NCBI GenBank assembly: GCA_025936115.1
Contig: JAICTZ010000002.1
Span: 62,001-126,000 of the forward strand
DNA from: Polyangiaceae bacterium
Lineage (GTDB): Bacteria > Myxococcota_A > Polyangia > Polyangiales > Polyangiaceae
Direction: 5' to 3'
DNA: 64,000 bases
The notes below the pieces were generated by a model. It searched no databases, was not told the origin of the DNA, and was given only the letters and a program-made list of their open reading frames with translations. This document shows, piece by piece, positions 52,293-60,363 of this stretch (positions within the stretch are counted from its first letter, which is position 1; each line of letters starts with the position of its first letter). A program made the position numbers and the translations under genes.

Positions 52293-53897
52293 ATGAGCCA
52301 AGCCGCCGCCGCGGGCCGCTCCCAGCCGTCGTACGCCGGCCCGAACGACGCCTACGCGGATCTCCTGAGCGGCACGCGCCGCCTGCAGCTCGAGCAACGT
52401 GCCGCGCGCGAAGCCTGGCTCGCCGCGCTCGAGCTCGAGGGCAAGGACGACCTCTTGTTCGAGCTCGAGGTGCTGCTCAAGGCGGCGGCGTGCTTCTCGA
52501 ACCCGCGCAATCACCCAGGGCCCCCGCGCCGTTCCGCCATCGTCGCGCACGATTTCAGGCCTGCGCTGCAGATTTTCCATGACGGCCTCGAGCGTGCGAT
52601 AAGCCTCGCGCGCCAGCTCCTCGGTCCGCTCGATCGCGCTTTCGTTTTTCATCGCTACCTCGGGACCGTCTTGCCCGAGGACAGCGCGCGCGCCCGCCTG
52701 CTGGCGGAAGGCGCCTCACAACAGACGCCTGCCGGCAGCCTCATCACGTTGCGCCAAGGCCTCACGGGCGTACACGAGGTCGTCGAGGGCGTGCTCCGCG
52801 TGCAGCGCGTGCCCTTTCGCCTGTTTCACGCGCTGCTCTCGACCGTGTACCGCGAGGTCGACCGCAGCACCTTTTTCAACCCGCTGAGCGCCCTCGAATT
52901 CCGGCCTGAGTTCGATCGCATCAAATCGGCGCAGGTGCTCGATCTGATCCGCAGCATGCCCGGCGTCGAGGCGCACCGGCTCGTCGCGCTCACGTTCCTC
53001 TCGCTTTTTCGCATGCTGCGCTACCTGTCGTTGCTCGATCGCATGGCGCACGAGCCGAGCCCGCGGCGGCAGCACGTCGGCAGCGCCTACCTCGTCCTCA
53101 GCGTGCTGCGCTCGGACGCGCGCGCGCTCAGCGATCACCTGCGCCAGCGCGCCGGCGGGCTCCTCGCCGAAGGCTTCGAGCGCGACGTGCTCAAAGCGCG
53201 AGCGAGCGAGCTCCGCCACCGCGCGCCCGATTTGCGCGCCGCCGGTCACCACCTGATCGGCATCAAGAGCGCGCTCGAAGGCATCGCCGGCAGTCTGCGC
53301 CTCGAGCTCCGGCGCGCGTTTCAACACGATTTGCCCGAACCACTCGCGCAGAGCGGCACCGAGTTTCGCGCGGCGCTCGCCGCGACCGTCGGCAACCTGC
53401 GCCCCGCGCTCCAAAACTCGATTCTCTTCCTCGGCAAATCGCTGGGTGTGAGTCTCGAGCAAGGCGGCGTGTTCGACGACCAAGCCGCACGCCGTGAGAC
53501 GAGCGAACGGCTACGGCGCGACGTCTGGATGTTCGCGCAAATCGTCCGCGCGTTCTCGAGCAAGGCGCAGCATTCGCCCACGGAGGACGGCTGGGCGCCG
53601 CTTCACGGCTTTCAATACGTGCGCGAATTCCTCGCGTACTTCCGGGCCATGGGCTACCCGCTGCTCCGCGCCGGCGACTACCCGCGCATCGATCTATTCA
53701 TGGCGGCGATGGCTCGCCTCGAAGACACCGACTTGGTCGACCCGGCGCGACTCGAGGACGCCATCGACGAATGCGTCGCGTTTCACGGCTTCCTGACGCG
53801 CCTCTTCGACGACATCTCCAAGCGCGACGAGCTCTCGGGCATCGCGTTCGATCGCCGAGCCGCCGCAGGCGTCCTGAAGCTCTATCTCGGCGACTAG
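52293..53897 (+). CDS. Large helical hypothetical protein (534 residues)
   Basis: The product has no signal peptide, membrane segment or known catalytic motif. It is predicted all-helical with many charged/Leu pairs, for example L-L-F-E-L-E-V-L-L-K-A-A-A and R-L-F-D-D-I-S-K-R-D. Cysteine is rare. It starts 25 bases after the AgmX-like gene, so it may share its transcript. The even amino-acid composition and clean start support a real gene. Large helical cytoplasmic proteins like this occur in several Myxococcota; I do not recognise the family. Confidence 0.75.
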   Translation: MSQAAAAGRSQPSYAGPNDAYADLLSGTRRLQLEQRAAREAWLAALELEGKDDLLFELEVLLKAAACFSNPRNHPGPPRRSAIVAHDFRPALQIFHDGLERAISLARQLLGPLDRAFVFHRYLGTVLPEDSARARLLAEGASQQTPAGSLITLRQGLTGVHEVVEGVLRVQRVPFRLFHALLSTVYREVDRSTFFNPLSALEFRPEFDRIKSAQVLDLIRSMPGVEAHRLVALTFLSLFRMLRYLSLLDRMAHEPSPRRQHVGSAYLVLSVLRSDARALSDHLRQRAGGLLAEGFERDVLKARASELRHRAPDLRAAGHHLIGIKSALEGIAGSLRLELRRAFQHDLPEPLAQSGTEFRAALAATVGNLRPALQNSILFLGKSLGVSLEQGGVFDDQAARRETSERLRRDVWMFAQIVRAFSSKAQHSPTEDGWAPLHGFQYVREFLAYFRAMGYPLLRAGDYPRIDLFMAAMARLEDTDLVDPARLEDAIDECVAFHGFLTRLFDDISKRDELSGIAFDRRAAAGVLKLYLGD

Positions 53898-53957
53898 CCA
53901 CGTAGTCCTGTGTGCTCGCGAGGGACGAGCAGCGCGCTACGCGGCTTTCAGCTTCTT

Positions 53958-54000
53958 GCCGGGCACGCGGTCGAGAGTTCACTCGACCGACGTGCCCGGC
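53958..54000. other. Long inverted repeat (18-bp stem with one bulge)
   Basis: GCCGGGCACG-CGGTCGAG pairs with CTCGACCG-A-CGTGCCCGGC around a six-base AGTTCA loop; the only flaw is one unpaired A. It lies 61 bases after the stop of the 534-residue gene and 103 bases after the end of the Lys-rich gene on the other strand, so it sits between convergent genes. There is no T-tract on either side, so it may act in RNA stability or as a barrier instead of as a classic terminator. A second, weaker hairpin follows at 54008-54024. Confidence 0.7.
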
Positions 54001-54102
54001 GCCAAACCGACGGGGCGTGCCCGTCAGCGTGGTGGCCCAATCTGGGCTCTCTACGCTTGGTCCAGCAAACAGCGGTTCGTGACCACCGTCGCCGGAGGCG
54101 AT

Positions 54103-54219
54103 TCACTTCGCCTTGCTCTTGCGCTTCGCGCGGCGCTTGCCCTTCTTCTTGGCAACCTTCGGAGCAGCCTTTTTCGGAGCCTTACGTGCGGTCTTGGAGC
54201 GGGTTTTCTTTGCAGCCAT
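54103..54219 (-). CDS. 38-residue Lys/Ala-rich histone-like peptide
   Basis: A tiny, very basic protein from ATG 54219, beginning M-A-A-K-K-T-R-S-K-T-A-R-K and ending R-R-A-K-R-K-S-K-A-K; about half the residues are Lys or Arg. This resembles the C-terminal tails of histone H1 and of bacterial histone-like proteins. GGGAGG lies about ten bases before the start, and a near-consensus promoter is at 54282-54310. It probably binds DNA or RNA by charge. The strong expression signals argue that it is real despite its size. Confidence 0.72.
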   Translation of the reverse strand: MAAKKTRSKTARKAPKKAAPKVAKKKGKRRAKRKSKAK

Positions 54220-54281
54220 TTCTTGATGCCTCCCATAGGCGGGGCCGGCTCTGAACCGAGCCCCTAGGGTATGTTGCAAGA

Positions 54282-54310
54282 CGTATAGTGCCACGTATTG
54301 GGGTTGTCAA
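54282..54310 (-). promoter_or_regulatory. Near-consensus sigma70-type promoter for the Lys-rich gene
   Basis: On the minus strand TTGACA is followed after exactly 17 bases by TATACG. The -35 box is perfect and the -10 box has the first four consensus bases. Transcription would start near 54275, giving a leader of about 55 bases before ATG 54219. Such AT-rich boxes stand out in this GC-rich sequence. Confidence 0.7.
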
Positions 54311-54549
54311 CGAAAAATCTTCAGTAAACGCGTCGGCCGTGCGGGTCCGCCTTGCTTTTGAGTATGAAACTATTGCGTAGAGAGCGTTCGTTTAGTAGCG
54401 GCCGGGTGGTCGTTTCACGACGGGATCGCTGTCCGAACGCACGCTGAAAATCCTTGGGGCGACGCGCACTTGACGCGTTGCCCCGCAGTGATCTCTAAGG
54501 GGCGTCGAGGTGGTTCTCACCTCCACGAAAAAACTGAGGACTCAGCCCC
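54311..54549. other. Divergent intergenic region before the OmpA-type lipoprotein gene
   Basis: This stretch, with the promoter to its left, forms a 330-base gap between genes. It is AT-richer than the genes around it. A TTGACG at 54470 has no good -10 at the proper distance (CTCTAA). CCCCGCAGTGATCTCTAAGGGGC at 54481-54503 could form a weak CCCC/GGGG hairpin in the leader of the downstream gene. No gene is supported here. Confidence 0.5.
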
Positions 54550-55365
54550 ATGCTCGCCCGCCGCTACTCTCAATGGATTGCCGGAGCTCTCATGTTCGCC
54601 ACAGCCGGTTGCGGCTACTCGCAGGAGGAGTGGGACGCGAAGGTCCGCGAGAACGACAGCCTCCGCGATCAGCTCACGACCGAGCGTCAGGCGCACAAGA
54701 AGTGTGAGGCCGACAACTCCGCCGCGAACCAGCAGATCGACGAGCTCAAGCGCCAGCTCACCGAGCGCGGCGTCAACCTCGAGAACATGACGGCAAGCCT
54801 CGCCGAGCAGAAGAAAGCGCTCGACGAGTACGCGCGCCGCACCGAGCAGCTCGACGCGATCCGCAAGCGCTTCGAGGTGCTGCAGCAGAAGCTGCAAGCG
54901 CTCACGCAGCTCGGTCTGCAGGTCGAAGTGCGCAACAACAAGATGCTCATTCGCCTGCCGGGCGACGTGCTCTTCGATTCCGGCTCCGACAAGCTGAAGA
55001 AGGAAGGCACGGACATCCTGCTCAAGGTGGCCGAGGTCATCCGCACCGACGCCGACCTCTCGAAGCGTCACTTTCAGGTGGCGGGGCACACCGACTCGAA
55101 GCCGCTCGCGGGCGGACCGTTCCGCGACAATTGGGGCCTCTCGGCCATGCGCGCCCGTAGCGTGACCGTGCTGCTCACGACGCCCACGGACAAAGGCGGC
55201 GGCGGTCTGCCTCCCGCGAACTGGAGCGCGTCAGGCTACGGAGACACCGATCCAGTCGCGAGCAACGAGACGGACGACGGCCGTCAAAAGAATCGCCGCG
55301 TCGAGCTCGTCGTTCAGCCCGACATGTCGGAAATGCTGAATCTCAAGAGCCTGGCGACGAAGTAG
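54550..55365 (+). CDS. OmpA-family lipoprotein with coiled-coil stalk
   Basis: A 271-residue product with a signal and lipobox A-T-A-G-C21. Residues about 30-125 form a long coiled coil (E-K-V... heptads such as L-K-R-Q-L-T-E-R-G-V-N-L-E-N). The OmpA C-like domain follows, with V-L-F-D-S-G-S-D-K-L-K and G-H-T-D-S-K-P, closing on N-R-R-V-E-L. It would be lipid-anchored in a membrane and reach peptidoglycan through the stalk. It is a second peptidoglycan-binding lipoprotein in this window besides Pal, with a different architecture. It may share a transcript with the phosphatase 28 bases downstream. Confidence 0.9.
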   Translation: MLARRYSQWIAGALMFATAGCGYSQEEWDAKVRENDSLRDQLTTERQAHKKCEADNSAANQQIDELKRQLTERGVNLENMTASLAEQKKALDEYARRTEQLDAIRKRFEVLQQKLQALTQLGLQVEVRNNKMLIRLPGDVLFDSGSDKLKKEGTDILLKVAEVIRTDADLSKRHFQVAGHTDSKPLAGGPFRDNWGLSAMRARSVTVLLTTPTDKGGGGLPPANWSASGYGDTDPVASNETDDGRQKNRRVELVVQPDMSEMLNLKSLATK

Positions 55366-55393
55366 CGAACCCCGCTCGCCCCACGAAAACCGC

Positions 55394-56332
55394 GTGAACC
55401 GCCGCGTCGCAACGCTCGACATCGGCACGAATTCCGTGCTGCTGCTGATCGCGGAGGCGACGCCGGCGGGTCCGCGTGCGCTCCTCGAACGCGCGACGAT
55501 CACGAGGCTCGGTGAGGGCGTCGATCGCACGAGGCGGCTCGCACCCGCGGCCTGCGAGCGCACGCTGAGTTGCCTCGCCGCGTACGCCGAGGACATGCGG
55601 CGCTTCGACGTGGCGGAGCGCGCCGCCGTCGGCACGAGTGCGCTGCGCGACGCCGCGGGCGGCGGCGACTTCACGCGCGATGCGGCGGCGTTGCTCGGCG
55701 TGACGCCGCTCGTGATCGACGGCACGCGCGAAGCCGCGCTCACCTTCCGCGGCGCGCTCTCGGGACTCCCCCAGCGCGGCGGCGTCACCGTGTTCGACGT
55801 GGGCGGCGGCAGCACGGAAATCGTTCAAGGCGTGCGCGACGCGGGCGCCGCGCACGTCGAGAGCGCCGTGAGTCTCGACATCGGCAGCGTGCGGCTGTTC
55901 GAACGCCACGTGCGGAGCGATCCGCCGAACGAGCTCGAGCTCGAGCGCGTTCGCGCCGACATCGACGCCGCGCTTGCGCACGCGCCGCCCTCCGCAACTG
56001 CGCGCTTGCTCGTCGGTGTTGCAGGCACGGTCACGACGCTCGCGGCGATCGCGCTCGAGCTCGACGACTACGATCCCGCGCGCGTGCACGGCTTCGTGCT
56101 CGCGCGCACGGACGTCGCACGCATCGCTCGAAAGCTCGCGGAGCTCACGCTCGAACAGCGGCGCGCCCTGCGCGGCCTCGAGCCGAAGCGCGCGGACGTC
56201 ATCGTCGTCGGCGCGCTCATCGTCGAACGCGTCATGCACTTCGCTGGTAGCGAAGAGCTCGTCGTGTCCGACCGCGGAGTGCGCTGGGGCCTCGCCGAGC
56301 AACTCTTGGCGGGGGCGGCCACGGCGTCATGA
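55394..56332 (+). CDS. Ppx/GppA family exopolyphosphatase or guanosine pentaphosphate phosphatase
   Basis: A 312-residue protein from GTG 55394, with the ASKHA-fold motifs D-I-G-T-N-S-V-L-L (phosphate 1), G-T-S-A-L-R-D, and F-D-V-G-G-G-S-T-E-I (phosphate 2), then a V-A-G-T-V-T-T-L element. It covers the short Ppx/GppA module without the C-terminal HD-like extension of E. coli Ppx. Members hydrolyse polyphosphate or pppGpp in the stringent response; the choice between them cannot be made from sequence. The PstS-like phosphate protein is elsewhere in the window. Confidence 0.9.
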   Translation: MNRRVATLDIGTNSVLLLIAEATPAGPRALLERATITRLGEGVDRTRRLAPAACERTLSCLAAYAEDMRRFDVAERAAVGTSALRDAAGGGDFTRDAAALLGVTPLVIDGTREAALTFRGALSGLPQRGGVTVFDVGGGSTEIVQGVRDAGAAHVESAVSLDIGSVRLFERHVRSDPPNELELERVRADIDAALAHAPPSATARLLVGVAGTVTTLAAIALELDDYDPARVHGFVLARTDVARIARKLAELTLEQRRALRGLEPKRADVIVVGALIVERVMHFAGSEELVVSDRGVRWGLAEQLLAGAATAS

Positions 56333-56651
56333 CGCAGGTCGACGTCGCGCCCTTGGCGGCCGCCAGGCGACTGGGACCGCTTCCAGGCTTACCGTAGCTT
56401 CAGCGCAACTCGTGCCGGCCAATTCGACGCGTCGAGCGTCGTGCGGGCGTGTTGGCCTGGCGCAGGGCGTCTCGCGCGGCAAGCGTGAGACCGCTTGAAA
56501 CGCCTATAAAATCAGCCATCTTGGCTGTAGACGTGAAAAAACGGCCAGAAATCTCGGGATGAGAACAGGAGCGCCCCTGACCAAACCGAAAAAAACCGAG
56601 CAAAAAGCTGGCGCAAGCGCCTTCCCGCGGTCACATTAACCTGGCAAGGAG

Positions 56652-56680
56652 TTGACAGATTCGCGGTGTCTGACTAGAGT
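56652..56680 (+). promoter_or_regulatory. sigma70-type promoter upstream of cdnL
   Basis: TTGACA (perfect -35) and TAGAGT (four of six -10 bases) are separated by exactly 17 bases. Transcription would begin near 56687 and give a long leader before the cdnL ATG at 56915. CdnL itself stabilises promoter complexes of RNA polymerase with housekeeping sigma, so autoregulation is possible but not shown. Confidence 0.72.
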
Positions 56681-56900
56681 GCCGCCCCTGGCGAATTCTG
56701 GCCGAGACCCGAGCTCATGCTCCGGGCACGGCGAAACCGTCGCGTCACATCGCGGTGACCTGAAATCGCCGAGATCAGGAATGAAATCTTAGTCTCGACC
56801 GTTCATGTCCGAACCCGCGGACGGCGTCGGTGCGAGCGCTTGTAAAGCACACCCTTTCCCGGAGAGCGACAGCAAATGTCAGACGCTCGACTCAGTCACA

Positions 56901-56908
56901 AAGAGGAG
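56901..56908 (+). promoter_or_regulatory. Ribosome binding site deciding the cdnL start
   Basis: AAGAGGAG ends six bases before ATG 56915. The ATG at 56876 in the same frame has no such site, so the shorter, 167-residue form is preferred. Confidence 0.75.
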
Positions 56909-56914
56909 ACCCAG

Positions 56915-57418
56915 ATGCAGTCCAGCCAGGAAGAGTTCAAGGTCGGCGATAAGGCGGTCTACCCCGCGCAAGGCGTGGCGGAGGTGATCAGCATCGATGA
57001 AAAGGACATCGCCGGTCAGCGGCAACGCTTTTACGTACTCCGCATCCTGGATACGGACCGCAAGATCATGGTGCCGGTCTCGAACGCGAACGCCGTGGGC
57101 CTGCGGCAGGTGATCAGCGAGCAAGAGATTCGCGAGATCTTCGACATTCTGCGTGAGCGCACGATCGGTTTCGATACCCAGACTTGGAATCGCCGTTATC
57201 GCGGCTTCATGGACAAGATCAAGACGGGTTCGATCTACGACGTGGCCGAGGTGCTGCGTGATCTTTATCGCCTGAAGGCGAACAAGCAGCTCTCGTTCGG
57301 TGAACGCCGCATGCTCGATACGGCGCGCTCGCTCATCGTCAAAGAGATCGCGATCGCCCGCAAGCAGACGGAAGACGCAGTGAAGACGGAGATCGAAGCG
57401 ATCTTCTTCTCGAACTGA
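56915..57418 (+). CDS. cdnL: CdnL/CarD-family RNA polymerase-binding transcription regulator
   Basis: A 167-residue protein, nearly the size of Myxococcus CdnL (164). The N-terminal CarD/TRCF-RID Tudor-like domain begins F-K-V-G-D-K-A-V-Y-P-A-Q-G-V-A-E-V and binds the RNA polymerase beta subunit. A helical C-terminal domain follows (N-R-R-Y-R-G-F, then L-R-D-L-Y-R-L-K-A-N-K-Q-L-S-F-G-E-R). It stabilises open promoter complexes, mainly at rRNA and growth genes. There is no HMGA-like tail, so it is CdnL, not CarD. The gene has its own promoter, long leader and terminator, that is a single-gene unit. Confidence 0.95.
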   Translation: MQSSQEEFKVGDKAVYPAQGVAEVISIDEKDIAGQRQRFYVLRILDTDRKIMVPVSNANAVGLRQVISEQEIREIFDILRERTIGFDTQTWNRRYRGFMDKIKTGSIYDVAEVLRDLYRLKANKQLSFGERRMLDTARSLIVKEIAIARKQTEDAVKTEIEAIFFSN

Positions 57419-57437
57419 GCTCGTCTCGACGAAGCGC

Positions 57438-57480
57438 ACGGCGCGTGTTCCCGACGGGGCACGCGCCGTTCGTGTTTTGT
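57438..57480 (+). terminator. Rho-independent terminator of cdnL
   Basis: A 10-bp perfect stem ACGGCGCGTG / CACGCGCCGT with a 12-base loop is followed by TCGTGTTTTGT. It begins 20 bases after the cdnL stop. The T-tract is interrupted but the stem is strong. Confidence 0.75.
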
Positions 57481-57543
57481 GACGCTTGAAAAGCCCAGCC
57501 GCCGAACTCGACCCGTTCGGTACCGAAAAGACGGTCGAGCAAT

Positions 57544-58074
57544 CTAAGGTGCCGCGGCGGGCCGGGTCTGTTCGTTCTCGACGCCTTCGTCGCGGTGCTG
57601 AATCGGCGGCAGCGGCGGCAGCACGAGCACGACGCGCCAGTGGCCCTCTTCGCGCACGCACTTCACGTCTTCGCGCTGGGTCGGTTCGTCACCCATCGCG
57701 GTGACGATCGCCCAATCGCCGTCGATATGCGCGGCGTAGCGGCGCGGCAGGAAGCTCAGCCAGAAGCGGCTCGGCGCGAGCATGGCCTGCGGCGCGAGCT
57801 CACGCCCAGCGACGGCGCTGGCGCGTTTGGCGCGCTCCGCGAGGGAGCGCTTGGCGTCGCTCCACAAGAGCTCGTAGGCGTCGCGCGCGGCTTTGGGATC
57901 GCCGTGCACGCGCTGCATGCGCTGCACGAACTCCTCGACGACGGCGTCAGGGCCGGCGTCGACCACGTCCGCGCGGCACCCGACGAGACAGAGCGCGATC
58001 AGCCACACGCCACGTGAGAAGTGCCGGCGCTCGCAGGTCGGTACGCCGGAAGACAAGCGGTGCGGGCGCGTCAC
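57544..58074 (-). CDS. Putative lipoprotein of unknown function
   Basis: From GTG 58074 the product has 176 residues; an ATG at 58134 gives a longer N-terminus. A hydrophobic stretch V-W-L-I-A-L-C-L-V-G-C ends in a lipobox L-V-G-C, so the protein is probably lipid-anchored. The body has helical segments (A-V-V-E-E-F-V-Q-R-M-Q-R-V-H-G-D) and a beta-rich end with H-W-R-V-V-L-V-L-P. The pattern resembles small domains of the NTF2-like type, but I cannot confirm it. No operon partner on this strand. Confidence 0.62.
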   Translation of the reverse strand: MTRPHRLSSGVPTCERRHFSRGVWLIALCLVGCRADVVDAGPDAVVEEFVQRMQRVHGDPKAARDAYELLWSDAKRSLAERAKRASAVAGRELAPQAMLAPSRFWLSFLPRRYAAHIDGDWAIVTAMGDEPTQREDVKCVREEGHWRVVLVLPPLPPIQHRDEGVENEQTRPAAAP

Positions 58075-58238
58075 TGCTGCTCGCTCGTACCCGCTCGGGG
58101 CTGCCTTCGCAAGCGACTCCGGTGTCCCTCGCACCGAAGCGTCACTCGGCCGCGGCTCGCCGAGCGTGAGCAGGCGCGGCCGAGTCGCGCCTCAAATTTG
58201 GCCGTGTCCAACGACACCTCGGTACGATCGCCTCACGC

Positions 58239-59273
58239 ATGGCCCTCTCGAACGCAGGCGTCCGCTTGATTTGGCCCGGTCGCCCCGAACCGCACCCGAA
58301 GAGCGTCGGCGAGCTCCGGCACCGGCGTGGCTCGGACGCGAACCTCCGGCTGATCCACGGCGACAACGCCGCCGCGCTGCGCGTGCTCGCGCAAAGTGGC
58401 GTCCGCGTGGCGCTCGCGTACCTGGATCCGCCGTTCTTCACGGGACGCGAGCACACGCTCGTCGAGCGACGCAACGGCCGCACCGACGAGAGCACGCGCG
58501 CGCACGCCTTCGACGATCGCTGGGACAGCCTCGAGGCCTATCTCGAGTCGCTCGTCGAGCGCGTGCGGCTGACGCGCGAGCTGCTCTTGCCCGAAGGCTG
58601 CCTCGTTCTTCACGTCGATCCGCGCACGAGCCACTACCTCAAAGTGCTCTGCGACGAGGTCTTCGGCGCGGCCTCGTTCGCGAGCGAGATCGTGTGGCGC
58701 TACCGGCGCTGGCCGTCGAAGACGCGCAATTTCCAGCGCGTGCACGACGTGCTCTTGCGCTACGTGCGCGACCCGGAGCGGCCGCCGCGCTTCCGGCAAC
58801 TGTACGAACCGCTCGCCGCGTCCACGCTCGCCACGTGGGGTAATCGCAAGCAGCGCGCCGTCGTCGACGCGAGCGGCCGCCGCGTGCGTTCGAGCAAGAC
58901 CGCCGAGGCGACGCCCGGCACGCCGCTCGGCGACGTCTGGGACATCGGCATCGTCGCGCCCGTCGCGAAGGAGCGCACGGGTTACCCCACGCAGAAACCC
59001 GAAGCGCTGCTCGAGCGCTTGATCACGAGCTGCACCGATCTAGGCGACCTCGTGCTCGACCCGTACTTCGGCAGCGGCACGACGGGCGTCGTGTGCGCGC
59101 GCCTCGGCCGGCGCCTCATCGGTGTGGATTCGAATCGGCGCGCCATCACCATCGCGCGGCGGAGGCTCGCGGCGCTCGACGCCGATCCGGTGGAAGAGCG
59201 CCTGATCGAGCCGGACGAAGCCGCGCCGGACGAGCCGGACGCCGCGCGGGCGAGCCTGTCCAGAGCTGGTTAA
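58239..59273 (+). CDS. DNA N6-adenine or N4-cytosine methyltransferase, orphan
   Basis: The 344-residue product has the N6/N4 methyltransferase domain in beta-class order: catalytic D63-P-P-F66 (after L-I-H-G-D-N-A) comes first, then a target-recognition region with a W-R-Y-R-R-W stretch, and the AdoMet-binding F277-x-G-S-G280 in D-P-Y-F-G-S-G-T-T. K-P-E-A-L-L-E-R-L precedes it, as usual. No restriction endonuclease or other modification gene is nearby, so it is an orphan enzyme that could act in regulation or replication. A disordered acidic tail ends the protein. Confidence 0.93.
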   Translation: MALSNAGVRLIWPGRPEPHPKSVGELRHRRGSDANLRLIHGDNAAALRVLAQSGVRVALAYLDPPFFTGREHTLVERRNGRTDESTRAHAFDDRWDSLEAYLESLVERVRLTRELLLPEGCLVLHVDPRTSHYLKVLCDEVFGAASFASEIVWRYRRWPSKTRNFQRVHDVLLRYVRDPERPPRFRQLYEPLAASTLATWGNRKQRAVVDASGRRVRSSKTAEATPGTPLGDVWDIGIVAPVAKERTGYPTQKPEALLERLITSCTDLGDLVLDPYFGSGTTGVVCARLGRRLIGVDSNRRAITIARRRLAALDADPVEERLIEPDEAAPDEPDAARASLSRAG

Positions 59274-59304
59274 CTCGGCCGGATCCGTGGTAGATCGCGG
59301 GGCC

Positions 59305-60315
59305 ATGGCGCCTCAGCGAACGCTCTCCTTGCTGGTCCTCCTCGCTTGCTCCGCCGCGGGCACGGCTCTCGCGGCCGACCAGAGTCCGCCCGTGATCACG
59401 GTCGGCACGGCGACGATGTCGGCCGAGGCCGTCTCGCGCCGTCTCGCTGCGCTGCCCGCCTATCAGCTCGCCCGCTACGGCAAGACCGCGAGCGAACAGA
59501 AGAAGAACTTCGTCGAGCAGGTGCTCGTGCCGGAGATGCTCTACGGGGAAGAGGCGAAACAGCGCAAGCTCGACGAGACGCCCGCGCTACGCGATCGGCT
59601 GCGGGAGGCCCTGCGCGACGCCGTGGACCGCTCGGTGCGCGCGGACGTGCTCGCCAAGCAGCCCGTCACGACCGACGAGATCAAGCAGTATTACGACGAA
59701 AACAAGGCGCGCTTCGAGACGCCGAAGCGCATTCGGCTCTGGCGCATCCAAGTCGCCGACGAGGCGACGGCCAAGGATATTCTCTCGCAGGTGAAGGGCA
59801 CCGACGGCGCCAAGAAATGGGGCGAACTCGCGCGGGAAAAGTCGCTCGACAAGGCAACGGCCCAGCGCGGCGGTGAGCTCGGTTTCGTGCGCGCCGACGG
59901 GAGCACCGACGTGCCTCGGATTCAGGTCGACCCGACGATCTTCACGGCAGCCGACAAGGTGACGGACGGTTCGCTCGTGCCGCAGCCGATCCACGAGGGC
60001 GATCGCTGGTCGGTGATCTGGCGCCGCGGCAGCGTGGAAGCCACGAAGCGCACCGTCGAAGACGAGACTCCCTCGATTCGGCAAATCCTCGAGCGCCGCC
60101 GCGTCGACAAAGCCAAGCAGGATCTGATCGCGCAGCTGCGCAAAGACCATGTCACGGACGAGCACCCCGAGCTGCTCGCGAGCATCGATCCCCAGACGTT
60201 CGGCCCGCCTCCGCGTCGCGATTTCGGCCGCGACGGCGGCGTGCGGCGCGTGCACCGCGAACTGCCGCTCGGCGGCGGTCCGCGCCCGCCGCGCCCCGGA
60301 GAAGACAATCGCTGA
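59305..60315 (+). CDS. PpiC-type peptidyl-prolyl isomerase, periplasmic
   Basis: A 336-residue product from ATG 59305. The signal (S-L-L-V-L-L-A-C-S-A-A-G) could be cleaved normally or lipidated at Cys. A SurA-like N-terminal helical domain (I-T-V-G-T-A-T-M-S-A-E-A-V) leads to a parvulin domain with I-Q-V-A-D-E-A-T-A and R-G-G-E-L-G-F. The C-terminus is a Pro/Arg-rich tail. It likely helps fold outer-membrane or secreted proteins. It is the second PpiC-type gene of the window, with a different architecture from the one at the left edge. Confidence 0.87.
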   Translation: MAPQRTLSLLVLLACSAAGTALAADQSPPVITVGTATMSAEAVSRRLAALPAYQLARYGKTASEQKKNFVEQVLVPEMLYGEEAKQRKLDETPALRDRLREALRDAVDRSVRADVLAKQPVTTDEIKQYYDENKARFETPKRIRLWRIQVADEATAKDILSQVKGTDGAKKWGELAREKSLDKATAQRGGELGFVRADGSTDVPRIQVDPTIFTAADKVTDGSLVPQPIHEGDRWSVIWRRGSVEATKRTVEDETPSIRQILERRRVDKAKQDLIAQLRKDHVTDEHPELLASIDPQTFGPPPRRDFGRDGGVRRVHRELPLGGGPRPPRPGEDNR

Positions 60316-60363
60316 CGCACCGACGCCCCGGCTCGCGCACAGTGCCGTACGGGGAGTCCGGCG

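Larger units (their letters stand above)
56333..56914. other. 582-base intergenic region with the cdnL promoter and leader
   Basis: No gene is supported in this stretch. 56498-56640 is notably A-rich and holds a CAGCCA-TCT-TGGCTG hairpin at 56512-56526. The promoter at 56652-56680 starts a leader of about 230 bases. In the leader, GTCAC-ATCGCG-GTGAC (56737-56752) can form a small hairpin. An ATG at 56805 opens a 60-codon frame that overlaps the cdnL start, but it has no clear ribosome site. The leader is long enough for regulation at RNA level, but I recognise no riboswitch class. Confidence 0.6.

Noticed and set aside
56400..56603. 67-codon frame on the minus strand in the cdnL upstream region
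   Set aside because: There is no ribosome binding site and the composition does not look protein-like; it arises from A-rich intergenic sequence.
56805..56987. Possible short coding frame overlapping the cdnL start
   Set aside because: There is no ribosome site, and the second half is a shifted reading of cdnL. It was kept only as a remark on the leader.
59120..59145. tRNA-like GATTCGAATC sequence
   Set aside because: It lies inside the methyltransferase coding sequence and no cloverleaf can be built around it.
51001..59273. Restriction-modification or defence island formed by the HNH nuclease and the methyltransferase
   Set aside because: The two genes are more than 6 kb apart with housekeeping genes between them, and neither neighbours a typical defence gene.
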